64,000 bases of DNA from Synchiropus splendidus (GCF_027744825.2 NC_071336.1:12649001-12713000); one strand, 5' to 3'; positions 25,479 to 38,642 are shown, counted from the first letter of the stretch. Numbers and translations: made by a program. The notes: generated from the letters alone by a model not told the origin.

Positions 25479-26110
25479 GAGTGTCAAAACAGACCTAATG
25501 ACGCAGAGTGATAGGTTCCGTGTCTTGTCCGTGTTTTTGTTTTGTAACTTCCAGTTTTCCTGTTTGGTATGTAGCTCCCTCCAGCTTTATGGCAGCACAG
25601 CTGGAACTCATTCCGTTAATCATCACCAGCGAGGACATCTACCATGGAGTTCCAGTCTGATTTGCTAGATGTTCGTGTCTGATAGTAAGTCCTCTCTTGT
25701 TTGATCCGTTCACTAGTGGCTCTGTTTATATTCTCTGTTTACTCCGCGTTCTACTCCTCGCTGTCTCGCCTGTCTCTCGCTCTTCTCTCTCCTCCACGAT
25801 TGACTGTGTGTGAGTGTTTGTTTACTCGCTTTTTTAGTTCTACCGTTGTGGTATTTATTTCCTTGGGGTGGTGTGTGTGTTTAACCACGACTGAGCGTCC
25901 TTAGTCCGTATTAGCCTCGTGAGGGTTATATCCGAGTGTGCTTCTCAGTAGTCTCCGTTTTCAGGCTTGTATTTCTTACACCTGCCTTCTGTTTCTGCTT
26001 TATCCCCTCCTTTCATGTTTGTCCTCCGCGCTCCGCTTCTGGTGTCGTCAACTTCTGTTCTGCTTATTGTTTGTGTATTGTTTGTTATTTGTATTAAAAC
26101 TGTGTTAACT
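25479..26110 (+). mobile_element. Possible LTR-like or transcript-leader-like pyrimidine-rich stretch
   Basis: The stretch is rich in TTTG and CTCTC, lacks long frames, and includes an 8-bp hairpin (TGGAACTC...GAGTTCCA, near 25603-25654). It ends with a GTATTAAAAC-type AT-rich signal. This texture resembles the LTR of fish Gypsy-type elements, but I find no clear TG...CA ends, no target duplication and no second copy. Confidence 0.2.
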
Positions 26111-26190
26111 GCTAGGGATGGCTTGTCATGGGAAGTGCTCTAGGAAGCCTGGCGTTCCATATGGGACAAAGAGTAGGAAGCAAATAATCC

Positions 26191-26553
26191 ATGTTTTCCA
26201 TCAAAAGGGTGGTTGCTGGGCCGATGCGGCTGATAGGTCAGTGTGGGGCTAAATGCAAGCAGCACTTCTTTTTTGTCGGTGACTGCATGTGTCACAGTAG
26301 AAAAGAGTGGATAGGAAAGGTGGTTGAGGCCAGCAGTCTGTTTAAGGAAGACAAAGTGGAAACAAACAACAGGCAGAGACGAGAAGGTTGTTACAAGTGG
26401 GAAATCTACAACTCAAAGGCAGCGTTTATGGTGCACAGAATTGTCCGTCAACTGTGCAATGAACTCAAAAATCAACCTGTAGATTTGTTTCAAAAGTTTT
26501 GTGACCTGGTTGATGAATTGAACCTTGAATTGCTTCTCCGTCGCCATTATTGA
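26191..26553 (+). CDS. Unassigned 120-codon open frame
   Basis: I do not recognise this protein. The frame runs from an ATG to TGA at 26551-26553. It is rich in Lys, Arg, Cys and Glu, with a basic middle (ETNNRQRREGCYKWE) and a leucine-rich, helix-like C-terminus (KFCDLVDELNLELLLRRHY). There is no signal peptide, membrane segment or known motif. No rival frame of similar length overlaps it, unlike most frames here. It lies just downstream of a pyrimidine-rich stretch, so it may be a single exon, an old transposon remnant or chance. No splice sites or promoter support it. Confidence 0.2.
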   Translation: MFSIKRVVAGPMRLIGQCGAKCKQHFFFVGDCMCHSRKEWIGKVVEASSLFKEDKVETNNRQRREGCYKWEIYNSKAAFMVHRIVRQLCNELKNQPVDLFQKFCDLVDELNLELLLRRHY

Positions 26554-29358
26554 TTAGCATATAAACCATGGTTAATTCAAAGCCGGTTTGCCGCAGGCTG
26601 TCAGCAGAGGAACAAAGTCACACAATGATGATGGGCTTTTGATGACAACAAGGGAGAGCAAAGGTTTAGTGCCTCCAGCCAATTTCGGCACGGCAGCCAA
26701 GACGATATGAGCAGTTTAAACGCACTGCTCAGAATGAAGGTTGATTTATTCCTGTGGGATTAACTTTGCTGTAGGAGGTGAGAAGCATTCAGTGATTCTT
26801 GTTAATTTTAATCTCCCAGAAGGAATTAAACCATGTGGCAACAACATAATGCGCGTGCGGGTTTATCAACACTGCTCTGTTCCGTCTTAATAAATAGGAA
26901 ACATTTTGACTGTGATGATTTAATGTCCTGAAATAAAGCCTGTATAACTGCTGGGGAAATATTATTCAAGGCAGACTGGTGAGGCTTGAAATCTGTTTTA
27001 CCCATCCTCCGAGAAGGCAATTATTCCTGAAGCTGCTTCGCAGCTCTTTAACACAAGGATACTTGATAGGGGTCTAAACAATGGCAACCTTGGTTTTGAA
27101 TGTGTGATAACATGCTCACACTAAATGGAAAAGTCTGCAATGAAGCAGGAGACATGGGACAGATGCAAACACACATCAGCACTTCAGTTCTTTCTGTAAG
27201 AAAAACATTGCATTTACTCAGCCTGTGCTGCAGCTGTGTCAGGAGGTGAGGCTTTTTTAAATGCACTGCAGACTGGCTTTAGCCAGCAGGGTGTTCCCTC
27301 CTTTCTATTCCGCTCCGTAATTAAGTGGTGGCTGACCTTCACACAAAAGGACTAGTCAGTCGTCCATGTGTTGTCAAATTACTCCACCGTGTGACTAATA
27401 AAGGTCAGCTAATCTCATCGAATGTAATGAAATTACAGTGAGGTGAGAACATAGTGCTGGGCAGTCGAAAACAACTGAAAGGCGATGAAAAGTGCAGCTT
27501 TAATAATGAAATCAGTGGAAATTCAAGTAAAATTTGGGATCTCAATTCATCGCAGTAAGGCTGAGTTAACATTTTGTATCTTTTCTAAATGTCACTTAAA
27601 AGGTTTTATCGACACAAGAGGGATCATTAACGCTGATAATGTGCTGCTTTTAGCAGGTGTTTGAGCCTCTTCAGTGCCGCTAAAGAATGTTCTTGACACT
27701 GTCTGTTATGTCGGGTTGTTGTAGTACATGTTTGCATTGAGAACCTATTCATGGCCACTGTTGTGTTGATAAACTCTTGCTTGAAGTTACATTTAGAACA
27801 AAACGGATGAATTTGCTATTAAGCAAGTTAACTCAGCTTTAGTGCGATGAATTGAGATTGACATTTTTTTAACAGCGCTAAAAATAACCATGAGGGTAAT
27901 AGAGTAAGACGAAATTTGTTTGTCAACGCCTCTTTGTCCCATCACGAATATGAGACGATGACTAGACCGCACCAATGTTATAAAGCTGAGTGAATGTACG
28001 TTATAGTTGACGAATAAAAAGAAGACAAAACCTCCTCCTTAGCTGTGTAGCACACAAGAAGAAGCACAACATGTTTATGATGGCAAAAAAAGTCCTCCAA
28101 CTACGTGTCTTCTTCCTGCGCCCCTGAGGCTTCAACTAGAAGTCCCTGCAGGAGGGTTACCGCGAACGCTGGAGCCTTAAAGGCTGCAACAGGTCTGTCA
28201 TTTCAGGGATTCCTGAATTGCTGTAAGAGTAATAGTGGCGCATGCACACACGTATTAGTGGCATAGCAAACCATGTGTACAGTGGCATGATGACCACAAA
28301 AACGAGGAATTACTTAGTTTAAAAAAAATGTAAATGTCATCTCACATTGGATGATTTTCAGCCATGCAATTCATGACTTCACCTGTCGACTGACATCGTG
28401 GTTAACTGATAGGGAGCTATGTTACTGATAGAGAGTCAAAATGTTTTATGTGGTACTTGTGTTTATATCCTCAGTCATTTTTCAAAAGCTCTCACTTTCA
28501 GGCTTGCCATCATGTGTGTATCGCCCTGCAGCTGTCATCCTGCCTCAGGCTTGATAAATCTGATCCGCCATCTTGAGTAAAAAACGGCCCTGGTTTATTT
28601 ATCTTGCCTGTTGCTACAGTAGCTCTGTGGATCACTAGGAAGGGTTTTTTGATCTGATGAAGTTCATGAGAATTTCCAGTGAATTACCTCTGATAGGCAC
28701 GTACCAAAATAAAAACACTCTCAGGGAGCACAAACCTCCACCAAGCAGCTCCAGCCCAGAAGCTTCCATCCAAATCTGTCCACAACTTTTCCAAATAATA
28801 TTGAACACTGACAGACAAACAGACAAACCAACACTGTTGAAAACACAACCCCCTTGATAACCAGATATTTATTCTCAACATTTCATGTGTGTTCACTTCC
28901 TGTTCTCTAGCTTTACTGTTCTCTGACTCAGTTTGTCTTCATCCTTGGGTCCTTTGCTTTCTGCTCTCATGTCGTCTGTACTTAAGGCCACCCGTGGGTT
29001 GTGAAGTGGGCTGTTGGCTGAAGGTCATATAGTGGAGCTATTGTCCGAATGGAGCCCATAAGCATGTTAGGATGCTGTGTTGTTGAAAGGCCTCTGTACT
29101 ACTGTACTACTCACCATGTGGTTACGACATCTTCACTGTAGGTGCAGTGGCAAGGATTCAAATTGGGTCGTCAAAGCTACAGTGTAGGAGGAGGAGTAGG
29201 AGACTGCAGTTTAAATGGAATCCATCTCCGGATGGTATTCGTTTTGAAAATAGCTCAAGCTGTGTTATGTGGTGACGCAGACAACACAAAGACAGTGAAG
29301 GGCCGCTGTGTGTGCCTCATAAAAAGCATCAGAGTTATTAATGCTCAGCAGAGTGGAG
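26554..29358. other. Unassigned non-coding stretch
   Basis: No gene or named repeat recognised. The part around 27290-27450 is rich in TAATTA/ATTAC-type motifs and has the look of vertebrate conserved non-coding DNA, but that needs alignment. Frames at 28635-28896 overlap on both strands and are not credible. Confidence 0.45.
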
Positions 29359-29515
29359 TAGTGAAGGGCTTATGAGGCTTCATGAAACAGTCTCCTTTTT
29401 TTCACAGTCCACTAGAGGGCACTCTCTGCTCTAAAGTCTGCTTCAGCACACAAACCAAGGGCGCCATCGACTGAGCTCTAAAAATCTTTTATGAAGCCTC
29501 TTCAGTCCATCACTA
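29359..29515. mobile_element. Short TIR element, family A, copy 3
   Basis: The left terminus is GTGAAGGGCTTATGAGGCTTC and the right terminus is TGAAGCCTCTTCAGTCCATC. The interior has CACTAGAGGGCACTCTCTGC and, further on, GGGCGCCATCGACTGAGCTC. Compared with copy 4 the interior order is reversed, as expected if the element sits in the opposite orientation. An imperfect flanking pair (AGTGGAGT / AGTCGAAA, 5 of 8) is the only hint of a target duplication. Confidence 0.75.
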
Positions 29516-32500
29516 GTCGAAACATATAGACGCCACTGGCGTGATTATTGCATTAGATATGCATCAAGAGTTCAGACAGAGCCACTGCAAATGTGAAATG
29601 GGTAGATCTCTGCACAGATACATACCGTCGAGGCACAATGCAGTAGATTTCATGTGTGAAGAAGAGAGAATTGTCTATCCACAGCACTTACTTTCCGCGA
29701 ATTCCAGTCTCACAAAAGTTATCAGAGCCCTGCCCCCAAATGTAATGACTCATTTTTATTCTATTTACTGCCTTTTAATGCGCAGGAATTTCTATTTTAG
29801 TGAGCCAGTCCCCAAGTGGCCTCCAACAGAATTATTCTTCGCGAAGATGCCAGCTGCTGCCAAAAACAGAACACTGAGAGGGCAAATAAGTTTGTCAGTG
29901 TTTCAAGGATTAACGGAAAACACTCGCACTCAATGTAACATTCAATGCTTTTTAGGAGAGATTCTCTTTTCATTGTGCTCTTGATGAAGAACATGCAGAG
30001 TCCAAATTGGTTGTTAGGTGTGGGAATACAATTACAGAAACCAGAACTTCAACTCTGAAAAGATTTGTTCTCAGGGCCACAGAAACGTTCTATTTCGTCC
30101 AAAAATTGGATCATAGAAATTCACTATTTTTAAAATCCAATAATTACATGTACAGTATGTGACTTTGGCGGATATTCAAATGGCAAAAATAATCTTCCAA
30201 GAAACACTGTCCAGAAAAGAGGGACAGGATTTATACTGAACTTAAGATATCAATATGTTGAGGACGACAAGAGGCGTTCCTGTCATTCTCTGGAATCAAC
30301 CTGAGGATTAATTTGAATGTGAGAGAAAATGCACCAACATTTATCATCTCAAGTGTTATTTGTTTACATAATAATACATTGTTGCAGCTGTTTGAGTCTC
30401 TATGTTGATATATATATACCTTTAGTAGTGATTTTATTTATTTTGATTGGGCGAGGGGCTGGGTGAGTCTGTCTATACACACTGTCAAAGTAAAATAAAC
30501 TAAGGTGATGGGAATGTGGGACGATAAATCCTGCGGCTTGTCATGTTTATCGAGGACTATTTTAGGGATCTTTGGTACTGGACAGCAGTTTCCGACGGCA
30601 CTTTTTCCAATGTATGATTATTTTTGTAGCTTAGCTATCATTTGGGTATATCAATATATTAATGTTGGGAATGTGGCCTTTTGCGTCAATGATGCCAAAG
30701 GCAGCGTTCAGCATTGCATTAGAGCATTAGACTTTTCGACTCTAATTGAAGCGCAGGTTCCACACACGATGCCGTGGGCAGCGAATCAATTAATCGCAGT
30801 TTAATGACATAAGAATTTTTGCGCCAAGAAGCCACATTTTTTAATTTGAATGAATTTGGTACATTACTGAATCAAATGATGGACCCATACATACATTTAA
30901 ACAACAAAATATTGTTTATTTTGCATCAGTTTGACAACAGCACAGTAAATCACGATGGTGGCTGTAGTCAAGTTTTATATCACCTTATTTAAACTAAAGC
31001 TCTTTTAATGTCTTGAAAATATTTGTATAAGAATTTCAATGTTAAAAGAATTTCAAGTACATTCAGTGTAATGGAAACCGTGGTCATTGTGTAGCGAAAC
31101 ACATCCCTGAACCAAAGCAAACAGATGCTTTTGTTTGCTTTTGTTCAGGGATTCCTCCATGTTTGTTGTTGTTGTTCTCATCCTAGCTGCCACGTGTCTT
31201 GTGCATCAGTGTGATCAGTGGACCAGGAACTCCTGCACTGACAAAGGTTCCCTGTTGTCTGGAGAGCAAACTGTTCAATTAAATTAAATTAAATTTGTTG
31301 TAATTAATTAATCATAATAATATTGTCATTAATTCATCATAACTCAGTTAAAGTTCCACCACTAGTTTTTACACCATTGAATGACACAAAAGTCCACTTT
31401 CCTGTCGCCAATATATTACACCACAGGACTGAGGATCTTTTGAATGTAAGTTGCTTTCAGACATTTCACTGGTAAGACGGAGCATTTGCTTTCATCTATA
31501 ACTTGTTCAGACTCAAACCTCAAATGTTTTGTACTAATAGAATCACTTTACACTCATTTCTGCCTCACAAGAAACAAGTCATGTCCAAAGATGCCATGAG
31601 TTGAGACAGGACTGAGGTCCTCCATGAGTAAAGTGCTGAAGCACATCACTCTATTCTCAGTTGAGCTGGAGAGCAGCTGCAGTTGCTGAAATTAACTTTA
31701 CATTAATTACTCTATAAGTGATAACAACATGACATTTTGAAACAGCCCAACAGATCGCAATGTTCTGAATCACGACACAGACACACGTGAACATTTCAGT
31801 CACATGGATCACAGGCAACATACGTTATCAAGTCCTCAGGAGAAAGGCGTCCATTGAGGCCTTTCTCTTTGATCAGCAAACCTCCAGGGGGCTGAATTGT
31901 CCATCTGAGCTGTGGATTTCAAGCCAGGCATTTTAGATTATTTAAATCCCCCCTTAGATCTGTTTACACTGGCTACTGGTTCACCCTGCAGCTGCTCTGT
32001 CGCCCAGGCAGCTTCCACACTCAACCCCAATGCTGGATTTGTTCGACATCTTTCAATTTGTCAGTATTTAACTGTGGTTAACATGCAGCTAGTATCCAAT
32101 GGAAATTTGTGACCTCAATAATTCATTTTCATTCTTCAGTCTTAGATGAGATTATCAACTGACCTCAGGTGATAGAACATTGAGTCTTTCACAGGAGAGC
32201 TAACAATAGACACATTATTTTGGACAAATAATCTGTATTGTGAACTGTGGAAGATAAAACCTGTGTTAAAATTTAGAGATGCACCCAGGTGAAAACGCTC
32301 AGGCGAAACTGAAAATGAGGCAACTGAGGCTGAAAACTGAACCACAGAAATAACTATTATGATATTAGTGATTTTTGGAACCACTGCATTTATGTTGATG
32401 ACTGTGAGCTCATGTCACAAAAGTCAAGCCATGATAAATGCATTCAGTATGATTCAAATATGAAATGATAAATCAACTGCAAAAAAAAACACTGGACAAA

Positions 32501-35464
32501 ATAAAATCTATGCACTGATGAGTCCATTAATGTTCACACTAAATGCCATAAACTACTGATCATTACCAGCAAATAAGCTTGTAATTCATTTATTAATATG
32601 ATCCAGATAGATCTCAGTGATGCATATGTCGACAGACTCTTGGTGTACTTTCGGGTGGGAATACGCTAAAGCATCCCGAGGCAGACGCTGGGATATAGTA
32701 CCTCCACCAAGCCTGCAGTAGCCTGCAGCATCTCCTCAAAAAGAAGAGAGAGAGAGAGATTTACCTGATTTACCTCAAACTAAACTTGTAATATGACTAG
32801 CTTAACCGTCCACGCTGGCCAGTTCACTCTTGACAGCAGGCCATCACAATGACAGCATAATATTTCAGCTTGATGAAGCCTTTCATCATCATGCATATTT
32901 ACATAACACATTAATGCGTCTTACCAACATGTTAACAATTGCTCTTAATGCTTCAGTGAATGCATAATGCTCCAGGTTAAACACGTGGTGTAGTCCATGT
33001 GACACGCAGGTATATGCGGCGTGTCCACTCGGAAACATTTGTGATTTCCATATGCCATACATCACAACATAATCATTGAACAGGTTCTGCACACTGAGAC
33101 TGGATAATGATGAAAAACAACTCAGTGACAGTTTTTTGCCTCCTGTAACCCACTGCACCGGGAACACACACAAACACGGTTGGAAAGTGTTGGGAAACTT
33201 CTGAGTGTGCATTGAGCTCTTTCATGGAAATGCGCCCATTCGGACATCCATCATCAGAGGAGGTCCGCTTGGCGGTTTCTCGGCTCAAACACAAATATTA
33301 AAGAGGAGATAAAAAGGACAGAAGATATGAAACGAAAGTTACCAACACTTTTTCCGTGCTCTCAGGCGTTCACCCCCCTCGAGAGAGATGAACATCACAA
33401 CTGGAGCAGACATGGTTAAGGATGGAGACGTCGCCAGTATTAGCCAGTACTACTATGAACTACAGTAATGCTGAGTACTTTCTCCACAGGTAAAAGTTAC
33501 TTTATTATTATTATTATTATTATTATTTTGTCTGATGTTGCCTCTTGCTAATTTGTTCTGTAAAACAATTACACTGATATGCTGCATGGCAGTACGGTAC
33601 AAGTTTGGCAATTCTTCCTAAAGGCTCTGTCCAGTATATAACAATTGTTTCTACTAAAACTGATAACCCTCAGCTATATTTGTGAATTATTCTCATTGGT
33701 GTCATCACAGTACATGCATTATCCCTATTGTGATGCTTCAACGTATTGATTACACATCTTGAGAATTCTCTCAAAATAGACACGTGTAGCGTAACTCTAG
33801 ATGAGAAGGAGTACCACAGTGTAACTACTACAACTACTAAATACAAACATTACGCCACAGTGTGAAACCAGAATGTAAAATGGACAGTTTCAAGTGTGAT
33901 GGCCATACATTTTAGTTTTATGCAAAGCTACTCTGTTAGTATACTGTAATAGCATGTGAAACTGGAGTAGAGAAAAAAAGCACAGTTGTCCCTTTCACTC
34001 TGTCATGCATTTCAAAAGCTGTGTCCTTCTATAACAATGAGTCTTGATGTCACAGTGGTGTGGCAACTCTGGAAACTATACTCTCATGCCGTACACTGCT
34101 TCCCATTGGCCAGCACTTTCAAGTGAAAAGCAAGATGGCAGATGAATGAGATGGGGTGCAGCTCATGGGAGGAATATCTTCCCATCACTTACATTTTAGG
34201 AGGCCTCCAAAAGAAAGTATGGGGACATCAAGTAACAACTAATTCTGTACTAATATAATTGTTAAAATGTCACAGTCACATTTTGTCTTTTGTCTGAAAA
34301 ATGTATTTGCAATCATTTACAATTCCCCATTATTTTTTTTCTTTTGTTCATGGTCATTGATTGATTGGTTGATGTATTGTTCAGTAAATATCGAGAGATT
34401 TTCTTAGTGCTCAAATACATGATATGATCAATGAGCAAAACACAATCTATTTTTCCAAGCACAGTGCTGAGCACTCCATCAGAAGTAGTCGAAGGAATGT
34501 CATTCTTCACTTTGGACAATCCGAGGCGCACATGGTCCACTCCGTACCTGGCTCTCGCCTTCTCTTATTGAGGTGTTTTAGGAATGCAACTCACTCTGCA
34601 GAGATGCAGTCTGCTAAAGGGCGAGTTTGATGGAGGATTAGGGAGAATGCATTCATTTAAATATCTTGGATTTCAAGGCAGCAGACATCTGTTGAAAATT
34701 CTTGTAATAAGCCTCAGTCGACAACCTTTAAATACCTTTAATCTAACAGGAATAAGCTGTGTTTTCTCACCCGGCCATCAGTCAGCAGCAGACTGAGTGA
34801 AGAGTCATTACTGCAGCGAACACAGAGGAGGTAATTTGTAGTTGAAAAGTCAATAAATCCACTTGCACTAATGGTTTTCCATCAGTAGAACAAAAGCCTT
34901 CAGGGGCTCTGAGTCTCTGCACCCTCCCTCAAACACCAAGGCAGATCTAGACAATTAAAAGTTGACTGGTCAGACCACTTAGTTTGCATGACAATTGGCA
35001 GCATGAGTGTAGGGCGCATCATAATGTCTAGAGCTGTCATCAAGAGGCACCGTAGCTCAAGCACATGTAGATTTCAATACTCACGATGGACCCACATATA
35101 CACTTCAATGTTCAAGGTGAATGGAAAGCATTTCTTAGGTCTCCCCATTTGTATTTGTTTCAGCCAAACACCTCTGTTTAGCCCATTCTGGCTCGCCACT
35201 TTTGAGATTTCCAAACTTCAGACTGTGAAATCCGTCAGTATGCTTGTTGCTTTAAAAAGAATCGCCATCAGCTGGAGAAAAAATCCTGGCATGTTACAAA
35301 CTATACATGACAAATAAAGCTGTTTCTGGTTCGGATCTACAACCATGAGACAAGCAGATAATTCGATTCTCAGGTAGGAGCAGCAATTGCTCGGGATGTA
35401 GGTTGGATTTTCATAGGTTCTTTAGTCGGTTAAAAAAGAGAGGAACCCACTGATATATTGTAAT
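29516..35464. other. Unassigned non-coding stretch, nearly 6 kb
   Basis: No gene recognised. It contains an AAATT-type tract (about 31275-31300), a short GA run (about 32741-32758) and an ATT microsatellite (33502-33528). The longest frame, 147 codons at 29541-29984 (plus), has no motif or splice context. The block at 30500-30800 is free of repeats and could be conserved regulatory DNA, which only alignment could show. Confidence 0.5.
33502..33528. repeat. ATT trinucleotide microsatellite
   Basis: About nine uninterrupted ATT units are directly visible. Confidence 0.93.
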
Positions 35465-36340
35465 TTTCGCCTCCTCAACAATCTTCTTTCTCTTCGGGCT
35501 TCTCCCTTCAGGGGTCTCCACAGCGGATCATCTTCCCCCATCTCACCCTGTCCTCTGCTTCCTCTTCTCTCAAACCTGTCCTCCTTCACCACTTCCATAA
35601 ATCTCCTCTTTGGCCTTCCTCTCCACCTTCTGCCTGTTCCAACCTCAACATCTTCCTACCAATGTACTGGTTATCTCTCCTCTGTACATGTCCAAACCCT
35701 CTCCATCTCGCCTCTCTGACTTTGTCTCCTAAACACCTGACATGTGCTGTCCCTCTGATCTACTGCTTCCTCATCCTATCCATCCTGCTCACTCCCAGAG
35801 AGAACCTCAGTATCTTCATCTCTGCTACCTCCAGCTCTGCCTCCTGTCTTTTCCTCAGTGCCACTGTTTCCAAACCACACAACATTGCTGGCCTGACACC
35901 TCCCCTTTCATCCGACACCCTTTTGTCACACATCACACCTGACACTTTTCTCCAATTATTCCATCCCGCCTGCACCCGCTTCTTCACCTCTTTCTCACAC
36001 TCTCCATTGCTCTGGACAGTTGAGCCTAAATCCTACACCTTCTTTATCTCTACATCCTGTAACTTCACCTGTCCACCTGGGTCCCTCTCATTCACACATA
36101 TGTATTCCGTCTTACTACAGCTAACCTAATCTTCCACTAGCTCACTGCTCTCACCACAGATCACAATGTCATCTGCAAACATCGTTGTCCCAGGGGTTTC
36201 TGGTCTCACCTCACCTGTCAAGCTGTCCATCACCAGTAGGGGCTCAGTCTCACCTCCACCTTGAACCCCTCTGTTACACCTGCAGCACACCTCAATACTG
36301 TCTTACACCTGGCACACATGTCCTGCAACACTCAAACCCT
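35465..36340 (-). pseudogene. RTE-clade LINE, 3' part of the reverse-transcriptase ORF, decayed
   Basis: Read on the minus strand from about 36340, the sequence first encodes the catalytic motif MFADDIVICGESSE (FADD at 36168-36179). It then gives KTEYMCVNERDPGGQVK, and then the post-RT tail with VKKRVQAGWNNWRKVSGVMC and LETVALRKRQEAELEVAEMK. This arrangement is typical of RTE-type non-LTR retrotransposons. The element ends on the left near 35465, after the segment that encodes IRCGDP. Stops and frame changes, plus a deletion between SSELVED and the KTEYM region, make it inactive. The 155-codon plus-strand frame over the same interval is its antisense shadow. Confidence 0.85.
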
Positions 36341-36982
36341 AAAGTTGTGCAGTCCTCCATAACGTGGGCTGAAAATCAGCAGGATAGCAGCAGGAAAAAA
36401 ATAGCTATTAAAGCAGAGGGACGTCCCTGAGCTTAAAAATGACTTCAATTTAGTTTGTCCAAAATGCAAAACCTTGAGCTCAAAGTGCAAGGCTATCTAG
36501 GCCGTCAACCAGATAATAGTGTAGGAAGGAAGTTCGTTTTATCTTATTAAGCCCCGGAAAATCAATGGTCAGTATCACAGGTTACATGTTGAAGAAGAAA
36601 ACAACACCCAGAGGAGAAGCTCACAGAGTGATTTCACCTGCAGCCAGGATATGGTCATTCACTTACGGTATTAACAGCTTGAACAAATGATTGGATGTAG
36701 TGTATCACCAGTAAGCAAGTGAATCACACCATGAGGCCAGAAACAGCATTTGCTTTCCCTGAAGAGCTCTGTCGTTTTCATGGTAAACTGCAGGAGAACG
36801 GATTCAGCTGAGCTACTTTGCCTGCTCTATGTCACGTGTAACACAACAAGGCAGTTATTTAGACAGCGTGCCATGGTTTGGGGGAAAACGGTGTGTTTTA
36901 TTTTATAGACAATTCATCATATTCAGGGGCAAGAAATGTAAATTCGTATGTTTATCACACGCTTTTTAAAGTAGATATTTTA
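36341..36982. other. Unassigned non-coding stretch
   Basis: Lies between the LINE and the next TIR element. The first part may be further decayed LINE sequence. Nothing else recognised. Confidence 0.45.
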
Positions 36983-37463
36983 GGTGAATTCCTATTCCTT
37001 CCTTAATCCTCAACCTTAATCCCCCAACCTCATTCTATAAAACAAAGGGTAAAGGCAGATTTTGTTTGATTTTGTTAGTTGCAGGGACATCCTTAGCCTG
37101 TTGGGGGCAGCATTACAACAAAGTGGCGGTTCGTCAATTCAGAAGAAGAAGAAATTTACACGATCAGTCACAATGCTGCCTGTAGCTGTGTTTATGTCTT
37201 TTGTCTTTTATATCTCCATTAACAAAGAAAACACATTTGTAGCTCTCTTTGTTTTCAACGGCGTCTTTGATACTACACAAAGGATTCTGGGTATTCCTTA
37301 ATACCGAGGGACGTCACCGAGTTCCTCAATACTGAGGAAGCCACGTTCCTCAATCTTGTTCCTACATGTAACTTCCTAAGCATTGGGACAGTCCTTGCTC
37401 CTCGCAATAAAGCACATTTATGGGGACTGAGGTTGAGGATTAAGGAAGGAATTGGAACGCACC
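36983..37463. mobile_element. Non-autonomous DNA element with 42-bp TIRs
   Basis: The left terminus is GGTGAATTCCTATTCCTTCC. The right terminus, in reverse complement, is GGTGCGTTCCAATTCCTTCC. Both continue with TTAATCCTCAACCT and then a CCCC. Over 42 bp there are 5 mismatches. The interior has no transposase; a 79-codon plus frame is not motif-bearing. No target duplication is obvious, so the superfamily is open. Its total length, 481 bp, fits a MITE. Confidence 0.75.
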
Positions 37464-37981
37464 CATTGTGTCTTCATATGTTATGTGCCAACAATCTGAA
37501 ATTTATGTTGACTTGTCATGTCATGACCGACAATTTAATTGTTGTCATTCATGTAATATATGTATTTGAGTCTGGTAGATTCAAGACCTCAAGTGTCAGG
37601 TTCAATTTTTTAGTGATTCTGAAGTGTGTCAGCTGCGGCGACAACACAGCAGACAAGCAGGTTCTTGGCTCACAACTGTGGAAAATTGGCATTCATGGAG
37701 AAAGAGCAGATAACGGACAAGACACAAACAGCATGCCAATCTGGATTCCAACTCCTGCGTCTGTCAATCATTCTGATGGGCTTGTGCGCCTACCAAGGAG
37801 TTTTAAGAATAGTAGTGTAATAGATGCTCATGGCCTGTGAGTGGAGCACAACACAGCTGGAACAGCATCCAGGCCAAAAGAGCCTTTGGTTTTCTTCACA
37901 GGTTTCTACATGATGCGCTTCATTTACATAGTAGTTACCGTACTTTCCTGCACGTTGTACATTGTAGGACGACTCAGTGTA
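37464..37981. other. Unassigned non-coding stretch
   Basis: Lies between two inverted-repeat elements. A 135-codon plus frame starts at 37433 inside the preceding TIR and runs to 37840; it has no motif and I do not accept it as a gene. Confidence 0.45.
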
Positions 37982-38642
37982 AGGTATCAGGTTTTAGACA
38001 AACCTGTCTTCCAGCACCAGGCTTCAAAATAAAGATGTCACACAAAATGACATTAGGCCGGTACCAAATTGGTCGTCTTCTGGAATGTGTCCTACCTGCC
38101 GCGGAATGACGACTTCACGTCTGCCAGTAACAATCGGGAGAAATGAAGGATTTGATGACACTTTCTACTACATAATACATCCTCAAAAGACGTTGTGAAC
38201 TCGCACAAATGTCGTCGAACAACGTGTTACAATTGGCCGACATGTACAAGTTATTGCTTTCGTTTGATATCGCACCAAAACCAGAAGCGACTCCTCAGCA
38301 GACTTTTATTCATTTAAGAGCGGTCAATAAAAATCAATGTAGGAGTTTTCACCCCGCCACCAAACAATAACCTGGAAATGTCAGCCAATCGTGACACCTC
38401 TCTCGTTAAACCAGGAAGTAGTAGGACTGATTCTGTATGGACGAAAGCATACATCAAACATCGCCTCATTGAAAACCCCATCGTTGATGCCGGATGTTAT
38501 GTCTTCCCGCGGCAGGTAGGACACATTCCACAAGCCGACCGATTTGGTACCGACAATGGCCTGAAGCCATTTTGTCTTTATTTTGAAGCCTGCGGCAGTT
38601 TTGTCTGACAAATGAGGGAGGTATTCCTGAAACCTGATACCT
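37982..38642. repeat. Long inverted-repeat element, arms about 140 bp
   Basis: The left arm (37982 to about 38125) and right arm (about 38495 to 38642) are imperfect reverse complements. They share AGGTATCAGGTTT at the tips, then GGCTTCAAAATAAAGA, then GGTACCAAAT, then GGAATGTGTCCTACCTGCCG. The roughly 370-bp centre has no transposase; it includes AGCCAATCG, a CCAAT-type motif. A 76-codon frame exists on each strand in the right half but neither carries a motif. It is probably a long-TIR, non-autonomous DNA element; the target duplication is not clear. Confidence 0.8.

Noticed and set aside
29541..29984. 147-codon plus-strand frame
   Set aside because: No motif or splice context, and frames of this size are expected by chance in 64 kb of six-frame sequence.
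35662..36129. 155-codon plus-strand frame rich in Ser, Thr, Leu and Pro
   Set aside because: It is the antisense of the RTE LINE, whose minus strand carries recognised RT and post-RT motifs.
37433..37840. 135-codon plus-strand frame
   Set aside because: It starts inside a TIR element, crosses its boundary, and has no motif.
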